Shown piece by piece: positions 26,615-34,500 of a stretch of DNA of 64,000 bases. The notes under the pieces were generated by a model that had not been told where the DNA came from, made no database searches, and saw only the letters and a program-made list of their open reading frames with translations. Position 1 is the stretch's first letter. Each line of letters starts with the position of its first letter. Origin of the DNA: Pseudomonas sp. FP453. Lineage in GTDB: Bacteria; Pseudomonadota; Gammaproteobacteria; Pseudomonadales; Pseudomonadaceae. The stretch spans positions 3,228,501 to 3,292,500 of the forward strand of contig NZ_CP117435.1 in assembly GCF_030687495.1 (NCBI RefSeq), in the 5' to 3' direction. The translations under genes were made by a program, and so were the position numbers.

Positions 26615-27829
26615 TCACCCCTTGGTAAGATCAACCAACGGCGTCTGCCGCACCTCAGTCTCCCGCCCATCCTGAATCTCGCTAACCTGCTTCAAGGCTC
26701 TATCCACAGCCGCCTTATCCGGCAACAAGCTATAGATGATGCGGAACTGCTTGTGTTCCTTGGGCCCAATTGTCGGTACTAGATTCAGTGGCCGCTGATA
26801 ACGGCGGTTGTAGGAAAAGCTTGTCCCGGGCTCCAGCCCTGTGACATAGCCCTGGCCTTCGGTGTCGGTGTTTTTCCACAGGGAAAACACGGGCAGTGTT
26901 TGGGTATTGAAGCCGACCGCAACGCCCAGGCTACCGGCCTTGTTATGCAACACGGTCAACGTATCGCCTTTGGCATCGGCATACGGCACCACGTTGTACA
27001 CCGTTTCGTCGTAGTCCCTGGTCGGTGCGCGGTAGGTTTGCCAGTCGGGCAGATCGTCCTTGGCCTTGTCGTTGAACGGCGACACCTGTTTCACCGGCGC
27101 GGCGAAACGAGCGCCCTGCTCCAGGAACGGGGTGCTGAAGTTGCTGTGATACAGCGCCTGGTATTCCTTCGGATAGTCGCCGTTGTTGGTCAGGGTGTCG
27201 TTGAGGGCGAACACGACACTGCCGGGTTCGGTCACCAGTTCGGTCGCGACCGAGAAGTCGACCTTCTTGAACGCCTGCTCTTTCAGCTCGCCGCGCAGGG
27301 TAATGGCGTACGGTGGTTTTTCATCGATATGCAGCGTGACTTTATTCGCAGGAATGTTGGCGGCACGACCGTGCAGGGTCAGCAGTTCGCCGTTGTCGAC
27401 GCCGGGGTGGCCGACCCATTCGTATCCGCAGCGGGTGACCAGCTCATTGAAACCTTCCAACCAGCCCAGGCCACCGCGGCCACTGAGTTCGATAAAGGAC
27501 GGATTGACCACTTCCTTGACCGGCGAATCCCAGCCCATGCGTACATTGCCAACCGAGGCCTGCAGGACGTTCATTCCGCGAGTCGGCACTACCGAGAGTT
27601 TCATCGTGCCGTTATCGATGTCGACGATACTGACGCCCTCCTGCCGACCGCCGTGCAAGGTGCGCAAGGTAACGCTGAAGGGTTTGTCGGTTTTTATTCC
27701 GAGTTGTTGACTGGTGATCTGCCAGCTCTGGGCCGCTTTGTCAGTGTCGAGCAGAACGTAATCCCAGGCCATGGCGTGGGAGGCGGCGGACAGTGCGCTG
27801 ATGGCAACAAAAAGTTTGAGCGGGGTCAT
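26615..27829 (-). CDS. DUF4432 family secreted protein (aldose-1-epimerase-like)
   Basis: A 404-residue protein with a signal peptide (cleavage after ASHAMA) and a galactose mutarotase-like beta-sandwich. Visible elements are VVPTRGMNVLQASVGNVRMGWDSP, GGLGWLEGFNELVTRCGYEW, a GHPG..GE..TLHGR stretch with likely catalytic His, and YHSNFSTPFLEQGARF. These are the hallmarks of DUF4432, a periplasmic sugar-epimerase-like family with no proven substrate. It probably binds or epimerises a sugar in the periplasm. It stands alone, with a 243-base gap on its upstream side. Confidence 0.85.
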   Translation of the reverse strand: MTPLKLFVAISALSAASHAMAWDYVLLDTDKAAQSWQITSQQLGIKTDKPFSVTLRTLHGGRQEGVSIVDIDNGTMKLSVVPTRGMNVLQASVGNVRMGWDSPVKEVVNPSFIELSGRGGLGWLEGFNELVTRCGYEWVGHPGVDNGELLTLHGRAANIPANKVTLHIDEKPPYAITLRGELKEQAFKKVDFSVATELVTEPGSVVFALNDTLTNNGDYPKEYQALYHSNFSTPFLEQGARFAAPVKQVSPFNDKAKDDLPDWQTYRAPTRDYDETVYNVVPYADAKGDTLTVLHNKAGSLGVAVGFNTQTLPVFSLWKNTDTEGQGYVTGLEPGTSFSYNRRYQRPLNLVPTIGPKEHKQFRIIYSLLPDKAAVDRALKQVSEIQDGRETEVRQTPLVDLTKG

Positions 27830-28072
27830 GGCGGCAGCCTTTCTTGGAGTTGTGCCATTTTTATAAACGCGATGAACCGTTTCAGCAAGCTAAAAGATTG
27901 ACACGGTGATGTCGCTGATAGCCCATTTCTGCATGCTGTGACCGGCTAAAATCGACCCTAGGATGCTCTTCGCGAAAGGCGGCAATCGGCCAAAAGCTGC
28001 CGCTACCTGAGCGTTCCAACGCCCGAAATGAGCCCCCCCGTAACCGCAAAACAAAGCCTGTCAACATGCCTC

Positions 28073-28633
28073 TCAACGCGTCGCACATTGACCTATCCGA
28101 AGAAAATCTTTAAGCGCCGCCTGATAAAGCGTCAATGGCTGATTGTCCGTATTGAATAGTGCAAACGGAATCATCGTGAGATGTGAAAACGACGTGGAGT
28201 TTATCGAGTAGGTTTTCTGCCTGCAAAAGCGCTGATCCTTATTCAATATAAAATCGAACTTGAAAAGGTTTGTCCGCGTACACCAACTGGGGATCAAACC
28301 CAGACTCAGGCCCGTCAAGTAATCTTGTCCGCAAGCGCCACCAGATGAGAACTCCGAGATCTTTATTTCTAATGCCGGCAGGGTCGGAGCGGCGAGGCTG
28401 GAGCCCGTATCCTGTGCATCGGAAATGACTTTGAGTGTCGCTGCGTATGCGTCCTTGCCGAAGCGACTGTCTTTCCATGGGGAGTTTATTGCGTAACTGA
28501 AGCTGGAGATGATTTCTCGTGTTTCGGGTTCAGCGGGTTCGTTGATTGTCGGCTGGGACGAATAAGATGTGCAGCCGGAACAGAGTATCGCAATGCTGAC
28601 AAACACAAATCCGTTGGCTATTAAGCGACGCAT
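28073..28633 (-). CDS. Hypothetical lipoprotein
   Basis: A 186-residue protein starting at ATG 28633. A short basic N-terminus and hydrophobic stretch end in ILCSGC, a plausible though imperfect lipobox, so it is likely anchored in the outer or inner membrane. The mature part has no family I recognise. It contains several Cys (GGACGQDY, PSWCTR, RFCRQK, GQCATR) that could form disulfides. GC is lower than in core genes. It does not share an operon with the DUF4432 gene (243-base gap). Function unknown. Confidence 0.7.
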   Translation of the reverse strand: MRRLIANGFVFVSIAILCSGCTSYSSQPTINEPAEPETREIISSFSYAINSPWKDSRFGKDAYAATLKVISDAQDTGSSLAAPTLPALEIKISEFSSGGACGQDYLTGLSLGLIPSWCTRTNLFKFDFILNKDQRFCRQKTYSINSTSFSHLTMIPFALFNTDNQPLTLYQAALKDFLRIGQCATR

Positions 28634-29393
28634 ACTCAATTTTCCCTAACTATCAATTAGCCGACATTCCTGTCACTTAATGCCGTATAGCATCTTATCT
28701 ACACGCCGGATTGCTGAATCAGCATAACAGGGCAGACTGTATGCGCGACACATCGGGAGAGAGAAAAGGCCACCGCCATGCGTTCTTTGCCCCAATCCGA
28801 TGCGAACGATTGGGCAAGTGCAATGCAAATGGGCGGTCAGATGGAGTGCAATTACCCACCCTAGAGGCCAACAATGTGGTGTAGGGCCAATTTGGAAATG
28901 CAGCATCAGAGCACATATCCAGCCCCCGTCCAAAACTGGTGCAACCGGTGTTACGCGTGTAACGCCCTTCACCAAACGCCGGGTTTCATTGGCTTTTATG
29001 CCTGTTACACAGTTGGACGACATAGCGTACCCCCGATGTAACGCTGCCCCTGCGTGTAACGCTAAAGTCAGCATCCTCCAGGGTCCCCACCATCGAACCC
29101 AAGCCAAGAGCATGACCCACCCGCTTCGTTGAAGGAGCAATACCACAAGGGCTAAGGGGCTACCCCAATAAAACCGTGCTACCAGTGTTACGCGTGTTAC
29201 ATGGCGAAGAGTTGTTACATCAATTAATGCCTTGGCAGGAGCTGACTGTGATGATTGCGGCGGGTACCATCGACCTAGGGGCTGCGTTTAAAAGGGCCGC
29301 TACCGGCCAAAAGCAGTTCCTCAATTCAGGGGCGTTTTCGTCCGAAAAAACACCATTCAGAAATGTCTGAAAGAGGACGCGCAGGCACCTACC
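28634..29393. other. 760-base region without a convincing gene; GTTAC/GTAAC motif cluster
   Basis: Open frames exist on both strands, but none has a good start, family motif or codon pattern. From 28950 to 29220 the motif GTTAC/GTAAC recurs: GTTACGCGTGTAAC at 28950-28963, TGTTACAC at 29003, ATGTAACGCT at 29036, GCGTGTAACGCT at 29052, GTGTTACGCGTGTTAC at 29185 and TTGTTACATC at 29212. In the plus frame around 28930-28975 this reads as TGATGVTRVTPFTKRR. Such Thr-Val repeats recall N-terminal linkers of phage- or element-type primases, so this may be a remnant of a mobile element. That reading is a guess. Confidence 0.4.
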
Positions 29394-29780
29394 TCAAGGA
29401 CGATGCAGCCCTGTCGCATCCCGCCAGTACAAGGTTTGTTCGAACTGAAAGCTAATAAGAAAGAAGGCCGAACACGAGTGAAATATGGACTGAGCGATTT
29501 TATCCAAATCTTCCATAGCCGACTCCCCCTCTGGTTCGGGCCCTTTAATTCTGATGGTGCAACGCACCGCGACAGGGAAGGCGATACCCATTGTATTCTC
29601 AGCATAAATCGTAGGGTCATCGAGTACGTCATTGGTACTCAATTTAAGTCCCGAGTTAAATTCAGCGGATAGCCCATTTCCTGCGACCTCTATTTCCCAA
29701 GCACCAGCATTCGCAAGTGCTTTGCTCAGCGTCGAAATTGTGAGCGTACTATCAGCTTCCAAGCACAGATCAAGACTCAT
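29394..29780 (-). CDS. Hypothetical protein
   Basis: A 128-residue soluble protein, MSLDLCLEADSTLTISTLSK onward. It starts with a strand-helix-strand pattern (ALANAGAWEIEVAGNGLSAEF) and later has GIAFPVAVRCTIRIKGPEPEG. There is no signal peptide, membrane segment or known motif. Its size, acidic character and isolation in a patchy zone would suit an orphan immunity-type protein, but no toxin gene is adjacent, so this is only a suggestion. The start ATG is preceded by GGGAGGATTC, a fair Shine-Dalgarno. Confidence 0.6.
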   Translation of the reverse strand: MSLDLCLEADSTLTISTLSKALANAGAWEIEVAGNGLSAEFNSGLKLSTNDVLDDPTIYAENTMGIAFPVAVRCTIRIKGPEPEGESAMEDLDKIAQSIFHSCSAFFLISFQFEQTLYWRDATGLHRP

Positions 29781-30189
29781 GAATCCTCCCTTTTCCTTGG
29801 CTGCACACTTGCACCAAAATTTTTGAATGCGATCTTCTCGACAGTGTATTTGGCTAGCGGTTTGAATGTCTGCTTTGGCCGAAAGCAGTCATCACTACCC
29901 TGTTCAACATCGCCTTTCGTAGCGAGTTGGAAACTGATGCCGTCTTCGCACAATTGCTGGCCATTCCGCTACGCGATGGTTGTGATCTGCTGGATGGTAT
30001 CGGTCAACGCTTGTGTGCCGGGGTTGCGGGTGCGGAAGCAGCGCCTGTACCCACTGCGATCTAGCCTTAGCCAGTCAACGCGCATTCGGGTCGCTGCACT
30101 TGTAACGCGCGTCTTGATATATGCGTTGCTGATCCACCGCCATCGCGGGCAAGCCCGCTCCCACAGTTGGATCGCGGTGTATCAGATAC
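29781..30189. other. 409-base region; possible coding remnant and one REP
   Basis: No intact gene seen. In the plus frame ending at TAG 30062-30064 the DNA reads TTLFNIAFRSELETDAVFAQ and on through LLAIPLRDGCDLLDGIGQRL. This is protein-like sequence of ~55 residues without a proper start, perhaps the tail of a decayed gene. A single REP follows at 30137-30167. Confidence 0.35.
30137..30167. repeat. REP element
   Basis: CCGCCATCGCGGGCAAGCCCGCTCCCACAG type, a single copy downstream of the VOC gene at 30190-30645. It has the same core as the 3373 pair. Confidence 0.85.
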
Positions 30190-30645
30190 TCAAGAAAACG
30201 CTGTCTCTATAAATGCCTCTAGCGCTTTGTCTTCGAGGATTTCGATAGAGAAGTGCCCGAAGCGCTTAGGCAACCAAATAATGCGTCCCCCCGACGGCGA
30301 TTGCAGGTTGGCCCGAGCCAATGGCTTTCCGTTTTCGTCTTCTGGCTGAACACCGGCGGCCATCAGTTCGTCGTAGGCCTTTTCGATATCCGGCGTCGAA
30401 TAACAGTGACGATAAATCATCCCTTCTCCTGCGGAGTCCAACAGCTCCTTCAGGTTTCCCGCCAATGGCTGGACCAACATGAAACGCTCTTGACCGATCA
30501 GCGCAATCGCGTAGCGCACGTGCAGGCCACCTCGTTCCCAGACGAGGGTTTTGGAGATCCTGGCATTCAGGATCTGCGCGTAGTAGGCACAGGCTTCTTC
30601 GAGATTGTTCACCAGTACATCTACGTGACTGAACTTCAGATCCAT
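30190..30645 (-). CDS. VOC family protein (glyoxalase-like)
   Basis: A 151-residue vicinal-oxygen-chelate protein: SHVDVLVNNLEEACAYYAQI at the N-terminus (metal His in SHVD), RFMLVQPLAG, then the second beta-alpha-beta unit IYRHCYSTPDIEKAYDELMA and a C-terminal SPSGGRIIWLPKRFGHFSIEIL. The spacing resembles methylmalonyl-CoA epimerase-type VOC proteins. Substrate unknown. First of three VOC genes in a row on the minus strand; 33 bases separate it from the next. Confidence 0.85.
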   Translation of the reverse strand: MDLKFSHVDVLVNNLEEACAYYAQILNARISKTLVWERGGLHVRYAIALIGQERFMLVQPLAGNLKELLDSAGEGMIYRHCYSTPDIEKAYDELMAAGVQPEDENGKPLARANLQSPSGGRIIWLPKRFGHFSIEILEDKALEAFIETAFS

Positions 30646-30678
30646 TGCCGCCCTCCTGTTGAATGACGTGCGTGTTAA

Positions 30679-31110
30679 TCAGATTGCGCAAACCGGTCGC
30701 TCGCCCAACCGCTCTACCAGCCTGACGAGATAACCATCAGGATCCTGAACGATGAATTCGCGCTGGCCGACTTCAATATGTTCCGCCCGATACCAGGTGT
30801 CTTTGCATTCTAGGTACAGCGCAAATCCAGCCTCTTCTAGTTTCTGCATGATCGGTGCGACAGCCTCAACATCGATCTGTAGGTTGATACCTCTGCCAAA
30901 CGGCTTGGCGAGTGGCGCGGAAAGCCATTGGCCCGCGCTGGGCTCAATCTGCTCAAGCATGACTTGAGCGCCGCTTGAATCAAGGTAGGCAAATCCGTCT
31001 TCCGGGCGTTGATAAACTACTTTGAATCCCAGGCAAGAAACCCAGAAATTCAGGCTGCTCTCCAGGTTGGTTACCATTAACTCTGGAACCAGTTTGTTGC
31101 GTTCGAACAT
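30679..31110 (-). CDS. VOC family protein, bleomycin-resistance type
   Basis: A 143-residue protein of the bleomycin-binding subgroup: KLVPELMVTNLESSLNFWVS, CLGFKVVYQRPEDGFAYLD, QVMLEQ, WYRAEHIEVGQREFIVQDPD and GYLVRLVERLG. BLMA-type proteins bind and sequester glycopeptide drugs as dimers without catalysis, but many relatives have other ligands. It lies between another VOC gene and fosA. Confidence 0.87.
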   Translation of the reverse strand: MFERNKLVPELMVTNLESSLNFWVSCLGFKVVYQRPEDGFAYLDSSGAQVMLEQIEPSAGQWLSAPLAKPFGRGINLQIDVEAVAPIMQKLEEAGFALYLECKDTWYRAEHIEVGQREFIVQDPDGYLVRLVERLGERPVCAI

Positions 31111-31199
31111 CAGATGACTTCCATTTCACAAAGGTCTTTCGGGCAGCGGGCATGATGATGCCAAGCCTACAACACGCGTCTTGATACAGGCTTGACTGA

Positions 31200-31233
31200 T
31201 CCACCGCCATCGCGGGCAAGCCCGCTCCCACAG
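31200..31233. repeat. REP element
   Basis: CCACCGCCATCGCGGGCAAG core continuing to CCGCTCCCACAG, a single copy between the bleomycin-resistance-type VOC gene and fosA. The flanks CTTGATACAGG/CTGATCC and GCGGTGTATCAG also occur beside the 30137 copy, showing that the two share extended sequence. Confidence 0.85.
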
Positions 31234-31270
31234 TTGGGGTGCGGTGTATCAGCCTACTCTGTCAACAAGA

Positions 31271-31681
31271 TCAATCGAAGAACTCCATACCGGCATACGG
31301 CTGGCGTCGGCATTGTTCAAGTCGGGAAGCCAGGTTGCCGACATGCACTTCCAGGCGATGCCCGTCGGGATCTGCAAAATAAAACGAGCTGCCTTCGCTC
31401 GAATTGGATTTCCACTCGGTAACGTCAAGACGCCGCAAGCAAGCGGTGACTGCTTCAAAATCGTCCTGCGCCACTGAAAACGCGTAATGGGTGTAATCAG
31501 GCTGTTGCTCCGACACTCGGTTCTCATCGAGGGACAGACAAAGCCAGAGATCACCTAACGAAAGATAAGCGCCGGCCTCCCAACGAGCGGCCAATTTAAA
31601 GCCGGGAAGAGCCAGGTAAAACTCGATACTGCGGGAGAGGTCCACAACCGCCAACGTAAGATGATTCAAGCCAATCAACAT
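31271..31681 (-). CDS. fosA: Fosfomycin resistance glutathione transferase FosA
   Basis: A 136-residue VOC enzyme that opens the fosfomycin epoxide with glutathione in a Mn2+/K+-dependent way. All FosA landmarks are present: [12 protein letters not shown] with H7 and T9, H65 in [10 protein letters not shown]91 and S95 in [10 protein letters not shown]99 and Y101, [12 protein letters not shown] with E111, and R120. The start at ATG 31681 gives the exact FosA N-terminus; ATG 31687 would add two residues. Chromosomal fosA is common in Pseudomonas. It is the third VOC gene of the row. Confidence 0.93.
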   Translation of the reverse strand: MLIGLNHLTLAVVDLSRSIEFYLALPGFKLAARWEAGAYLSLGDLWLCLSLDENRVSEQQPDYTHYAFSVAQDDFEAVTACLRRLDVTEWKSNSSEGSSFYFADPDGHRLEVHVGNLASRLEQCRRQPYAGMEFFD

Positions 31682-31840
31682 GAGCATTTACCCGGTACCA
31701 ATCCATTAGAACCGGTGAGAGTATCAACACCGACTTTTTCAATACAATCGACCAAGATCGGCCTGGCGAAATTTTACCGGTCTTGCAATGCGCGTCCTTT
31801 CTTGTGGTCTCTACCCCGACTCCGCAAAAGGACACGCTCC

Positions 31841-32443
31841 ATGTCGATCCGCCCTGCCCTTTGCCTGCTGGCCCTGCCGTTTTTCGCCGGCTGCCAGTAT
31901 TTCCCCCACACCGATTACTTCACGGCACCTGCAAACGAGCCCAACCCGGCCTGGATACGCATCGTCAACTTCACGCAGCATGCCGATCTGTACCAGTACG
32001 AAAACGGCAGACGTTCGGGTGGCGTCATTCGCAGTGGGCCGCTGCCGTTCACCGTTACGCAGGATGAGGGGATGCCCAAGGCCGGGCAGAAGCTCACGTC
32101 GGACTATTACGAAACGCGGGTAAGACCCGGCATTGAAACGCACGTGGGCATGTTCTGGGAGGGCGCGCGCACGCAATCCTGCTCTGTCACGGCGAAGTTC
32201 ACGCCCCAGGCTGGGCGCTTTTACCAGTTCCGGCTGACTTCCGGTTCGGCAGGCAGCTGTACGCTGTACCCGTCGCTGATCGAGCGCGACAAGGACGGAG
32301 ACGGCTGGCATCTCACGCCAAACCCGCAGGTGACGTACAAGGGCGAAGGGCCCACGGCGAAAACCCATTACGGCAATAGCCGCTTCGAGGATCCCGATTA
32401 CCATCCACCTGCGGAGCTTTATCCGGGCGTGGACGTTTTATAA
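31841..32443 (+). CDS. Hypothetical lipoprotein
   Basis: A 200-residue protein with a strong lipobox (LPFFAGC at residues ~12-18). The mature part is beta-rich: WIRIVNFTQHADLYQYENGR, then GRFYQFRLTSGSAGSCTLYP with a likely disulfide pair, and a Pro/Tyr-rich tail PDYHPPAELYPGVDVL. No family recognised. It is followed 11 bases later by a small gene on the same strand and probably forms a two-gene operon with it. Confidence 0.75.
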   Translation: MSIRPALCLLALPFFAGCQYFPHTDYFTAPANEPNPAWIRIVNFTQHADLYQYENGRRSGGVIRSGPLPFTVTQDEGMPKAGQKLTSDYYETRVRPGIETHVGMFWEGARTQSCSVTAKFTPQAGRFYQFRLTSGSAGSCTLYPSLIERDKDGDGWHLTPNPQVTYKGEGPTAKTHYGNSRFEDPDYHPPAELYPGVDVL

Positions 32444-32454
32444 GGAGTTGTGCA

Positions 32455-32754
32455 GTGGGTGACAGGAATTACTGGCTAACGCTCGGCTTACGAGCATCAG
32501 AAGATCTGTTTGCATGGTCGGCTTTTGTCGCACAAACAGAGTTCCTGTGGCAGGACACTACTTTGGTACAGGACGCCGTCGCTTGGCAGCGTGTCTGGTT
32601 CGAGCTGGAGATCATCAACGGGCTGGCGTTGGCGCAATGGGACGATGAGGGAAGGCCAGATGATTGGTCAGGTGCCTGGGACAAAGACTATCGACAAGAA
32701 GCGGCTGGCCTGGCGGCTGAGTTGGTGGGAATGCTTGGCGATGGCCGAAAATAA
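32455..32754 (+). CDS. Hypothetical small protein, GTG start
   Basis: A 99-residue soluble protein rich in Trp and acidic residues (DLFAWSAFVAQTEFLWQD, WQRVWFELEIINGLALAQWD, DDWSGAWDKDYRQEA). The GTG start at 32455 is supported by TAAGGAG at 32441-32447, right at the end of the preceding lipoprotein gene. No family recognised. The short spacing implies co-expression with the lipoprotein gene. Confidence 0.65.
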   Translation: MGDRNYWLTLGLRASEDLFAWSAFVAQTEFLWQDTTLVQDAVAWQRVWFELEIINGLALAQWDDEGRPDDWSGAWDKDYRQEAAGLAAELVGMLGDGRK

Positions 32755-32782
32755 TTCATGCCTTGGTTTTTCTTTCACTGGT

Positions 32783-32936
32783 CCACCGCTATCGCGGGCA
32801 AGCCCGCTCCCACAGGGGATTGGGGTTTGCAGGCCAGATCAGGTTTGCACCGCTCAAAAATGTGGGAGCTGGCTTGCCTGCGATGGCGGTGGGTCAGCTG
32901 CATCTGTATAAACTGACAGCCCGCTCCCACAGGTGG
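32783..32936. repeat. Cluster of REP elements, two variants
   Basis: Three REP segments: CCGCTATCGCGGGCAAGCCC at ~32785-32816, the variant TGTGGGAGCTGGCTTGCCTG at 32861-32893, and a partial CCCGCTCCCACAGGTGG at 32920-32936. The second uses the CTGGCTTGCCTGC core, a different REP subfamily from the first. They lie between two convergent genes. Confidence 0.85.
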
Positions 32937-32957
32937 AGTGTGTTGTATCAGCGACAT

Positions 32958-33476
32958 TTAGCGGGATAGCGGCAACTGGTACCTCACCTCCAACAAGGTA
33001 ACTCCGCCTCTCTCCAGCGTGCGCTCACTCCCCGCCTCCTCAACACACCCCGCCCTGCGATAAAACCGGATAGCCCGTTCATTCCCCGCCAACACCCACA
33101 GCGTCAACCGCTGAAAACCCTGCGCGCTCAACTGCTGCACGCCGGCTTGCCACAAGACCAGCCCCACACCCGTGTGCCAGTGCTCGGCCAGCACGTAGAG
33201 AGCCATGACCTCACCACTCTCCCCGACGACGGCATCTTCATCACGACCGGCGCCGATGCATATCCAGCCAACCACCTGCCCGCCCGCCTCCGCGACCACT
33301 ACGTTGGACTCACCCGACTCAATCGAGCGGCTCCAGAACGCTTCTCGCCGCGCCAGGGTCGCGCCCAGCGAGTGCAGGTAGTCGGCCGGCATCAGGTCGC
33401 GATAGGCGGCTTGCCAGCTGCGGATATGCACGTGGGCAATGGCGTTTGCGTCGGAGGGCAATGCGGTACGGATCAT
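32958..33476 (-). CDS. GNAT family N-acetyltransferase
   Basis: A 172-residue acetyltransferase starting MIRTALPSDANAIAHVHIRS. It contains VVVAEAGGQVVGWICIG, GEVMALYVLAEHWHTGVGLV (acetyl-CoA pyrophosphate loop region) and LTLWVLAGNERAIRFYRRAG, the N..A..FY...G motif B. Substrate unknown. The start at ATG 33476 leaves a 130-base divergent promoter region shared with the LysR gene. Confidence 0.88.
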   Translation of the reverse strand: MIRTALPSDANAIAHVHIRSWQAAYRDLMPADYLHSLGATLARREAFWSRSIESGESNVVVAEAGGQVVGWICIGAGRDEDAVVGESGEVMALYVLAEHWHTGVGLVLWQAGVQQLSAQGFQRLTLWVLAGNERAIRFYRRAGCVEEAGSERTLERGGVTLLEVRYQLPLSR

Positions 33477-33606
33477 CGAAGTCGTCCTTCTTCGGGTATG
33501 AAATGCAGGTGGAGCCAGTCTGCCGCCCTTACGTGACAAAACCCGTTCACTACAGACATACGCTCCGGTGGCATAATCAGGCTCCATTCATACCAGATCC
33601 GTATCA

Positions 33607-34500
33607 ATGACCGCCGATCGTTACGACCAACTGGCCATCTTCTCCATCGTCGCCCAGGAGCGCAGCTTTACCCGCGCGGCCGCCCGCCTCGGCATGTCGC
33701 AACCCGCGTTGAGTCGCGCGATGCGCCAGTTGGAAGAACGCCTGGGCGTACGCCTGCTGGCGCGCACCACCCGCAGTGTGTCGGCGACCCAGGCCGGCGA
33801 GCATCTGTTGCAGGTGATCGCGCCGCGCTTCGAGGAGATCGACAGCGAGCTGGCCTCTCTCAGCAAATACCGTGACAAACCCGCCGGAAAGCTGCGGATC
33901 ACAGCCGGGGAACATGCGGCGATTTCGGTGTTGCATCCGATGCTCGGCAAGCTGCTGCCGGATCATCCTGACCTGAAAATCGAGATCATCGTGGATTACG
34001 GTTTCACCGATATCGTCGCGCAAGGGTTCGATGCGGGGGTACGGCTGGGTGAGCAGGTGGCCAAGGACATGATCGCCATGCGCATCGGCCCGGATATGCG
34101 CATGGCGGTGGTGGGGTCGCCGGCGTATTTTGCGCGGTATCCGGTGCCGCTGATCCCTAACGAGCTGATGGCGCACAACTGCATCACCTTGCGCATGCCG
34201 ACTCACGGTGGACTGTATGCGTGGGAATTCGAGAAGGCCGGCCAGACGTTGAACGTGCGGGTCGAAGGCCAGTTGGTGTTCAACACCATCGCCATGCGCC
34301 TGGAGGCGGTTCTCCAGGGCTTGGGGTTGGCGTACATGCCGGAGAACCTGGTGCTGGAGCATGTGGCGCAGGGCCGCTTGGTGCGGGTGTTGGAGGACTG
34401 GTGTGAACCGTTTTCGGGCTACCACCTGTATTACCCGAGCCGGCGCCAAAGCTCGCCGGCGTTTACCCTGGTGCGTGACACCCTGCGCTATCACGGTTAG
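33607..34500 (+). CDS. LysR family transcriptional regulator
   Basis: A 297-residue LTTR. The N-terminal winged helix-turn-helix spans residues 5-64 (FSIVAQERSFTRAAARLGMS, QPALSRAMRQLEERLGVRLL), followed by the linker helix and a two-lobed effector domain from ~90. Its 3' end overlaps, tail to tail by four bases, the cupin/CMD gene on the other strand, which with the alpha/beta hydrolase gene is a likely target by proximity. That arrangement is unusual for a LysR regulator, which normally diverges from its target. Confidence 0.9.
   Translation: MTADRYDQLAIFSIVAQERSFTRAAARLGMSQPALSRAMRQLEERLGVRLLARTTRSVSATQAGEHLLQVIAPRFEEIDSELASLSKYRDKPAGKLRITAGEHAAISVLHPMLGKLLPDHPDLKIEIIVDYGFTDIVAQGFDAGVRLGEQVAKDMIAMRIGPDMRMAVVGSPAYFARYPVPLIPNELMAHNCITLRMPTHGGLYAWEFEKAGQTLNVRVEGQLVFNTIAMRLEAVLQGLGLAYMPENLVLEHVAQGRLVRVLEDWCEPFSGYHLYYPSRRQSSPAFTLVRDTLRYHG

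Noticed and set aside
27882..28088. 68-codon minus-strand frame between the DUF4432 and lipoprotein genes
   Set aside because: Short, Arg-rich, and of the type produced by common Pseudomonas intergenic repeats.
28673..29146. 157-residue minus-strand open frame
   Set aside because: Trp/Cys/His-rich with no start signal or motif; it covers the GTTAC motif cluster and looks like chance.
29823..30212. 129-codon plus-strand frame
   Set aside because: Cys/Arg-rich composition and passage through the REP at 30137 show it is not a real gene.
32783..32936. Possible CRISPR array
   Set aside because: The repeats are REP palindromes of different subfamilies, unequal spacing, no cas genes.
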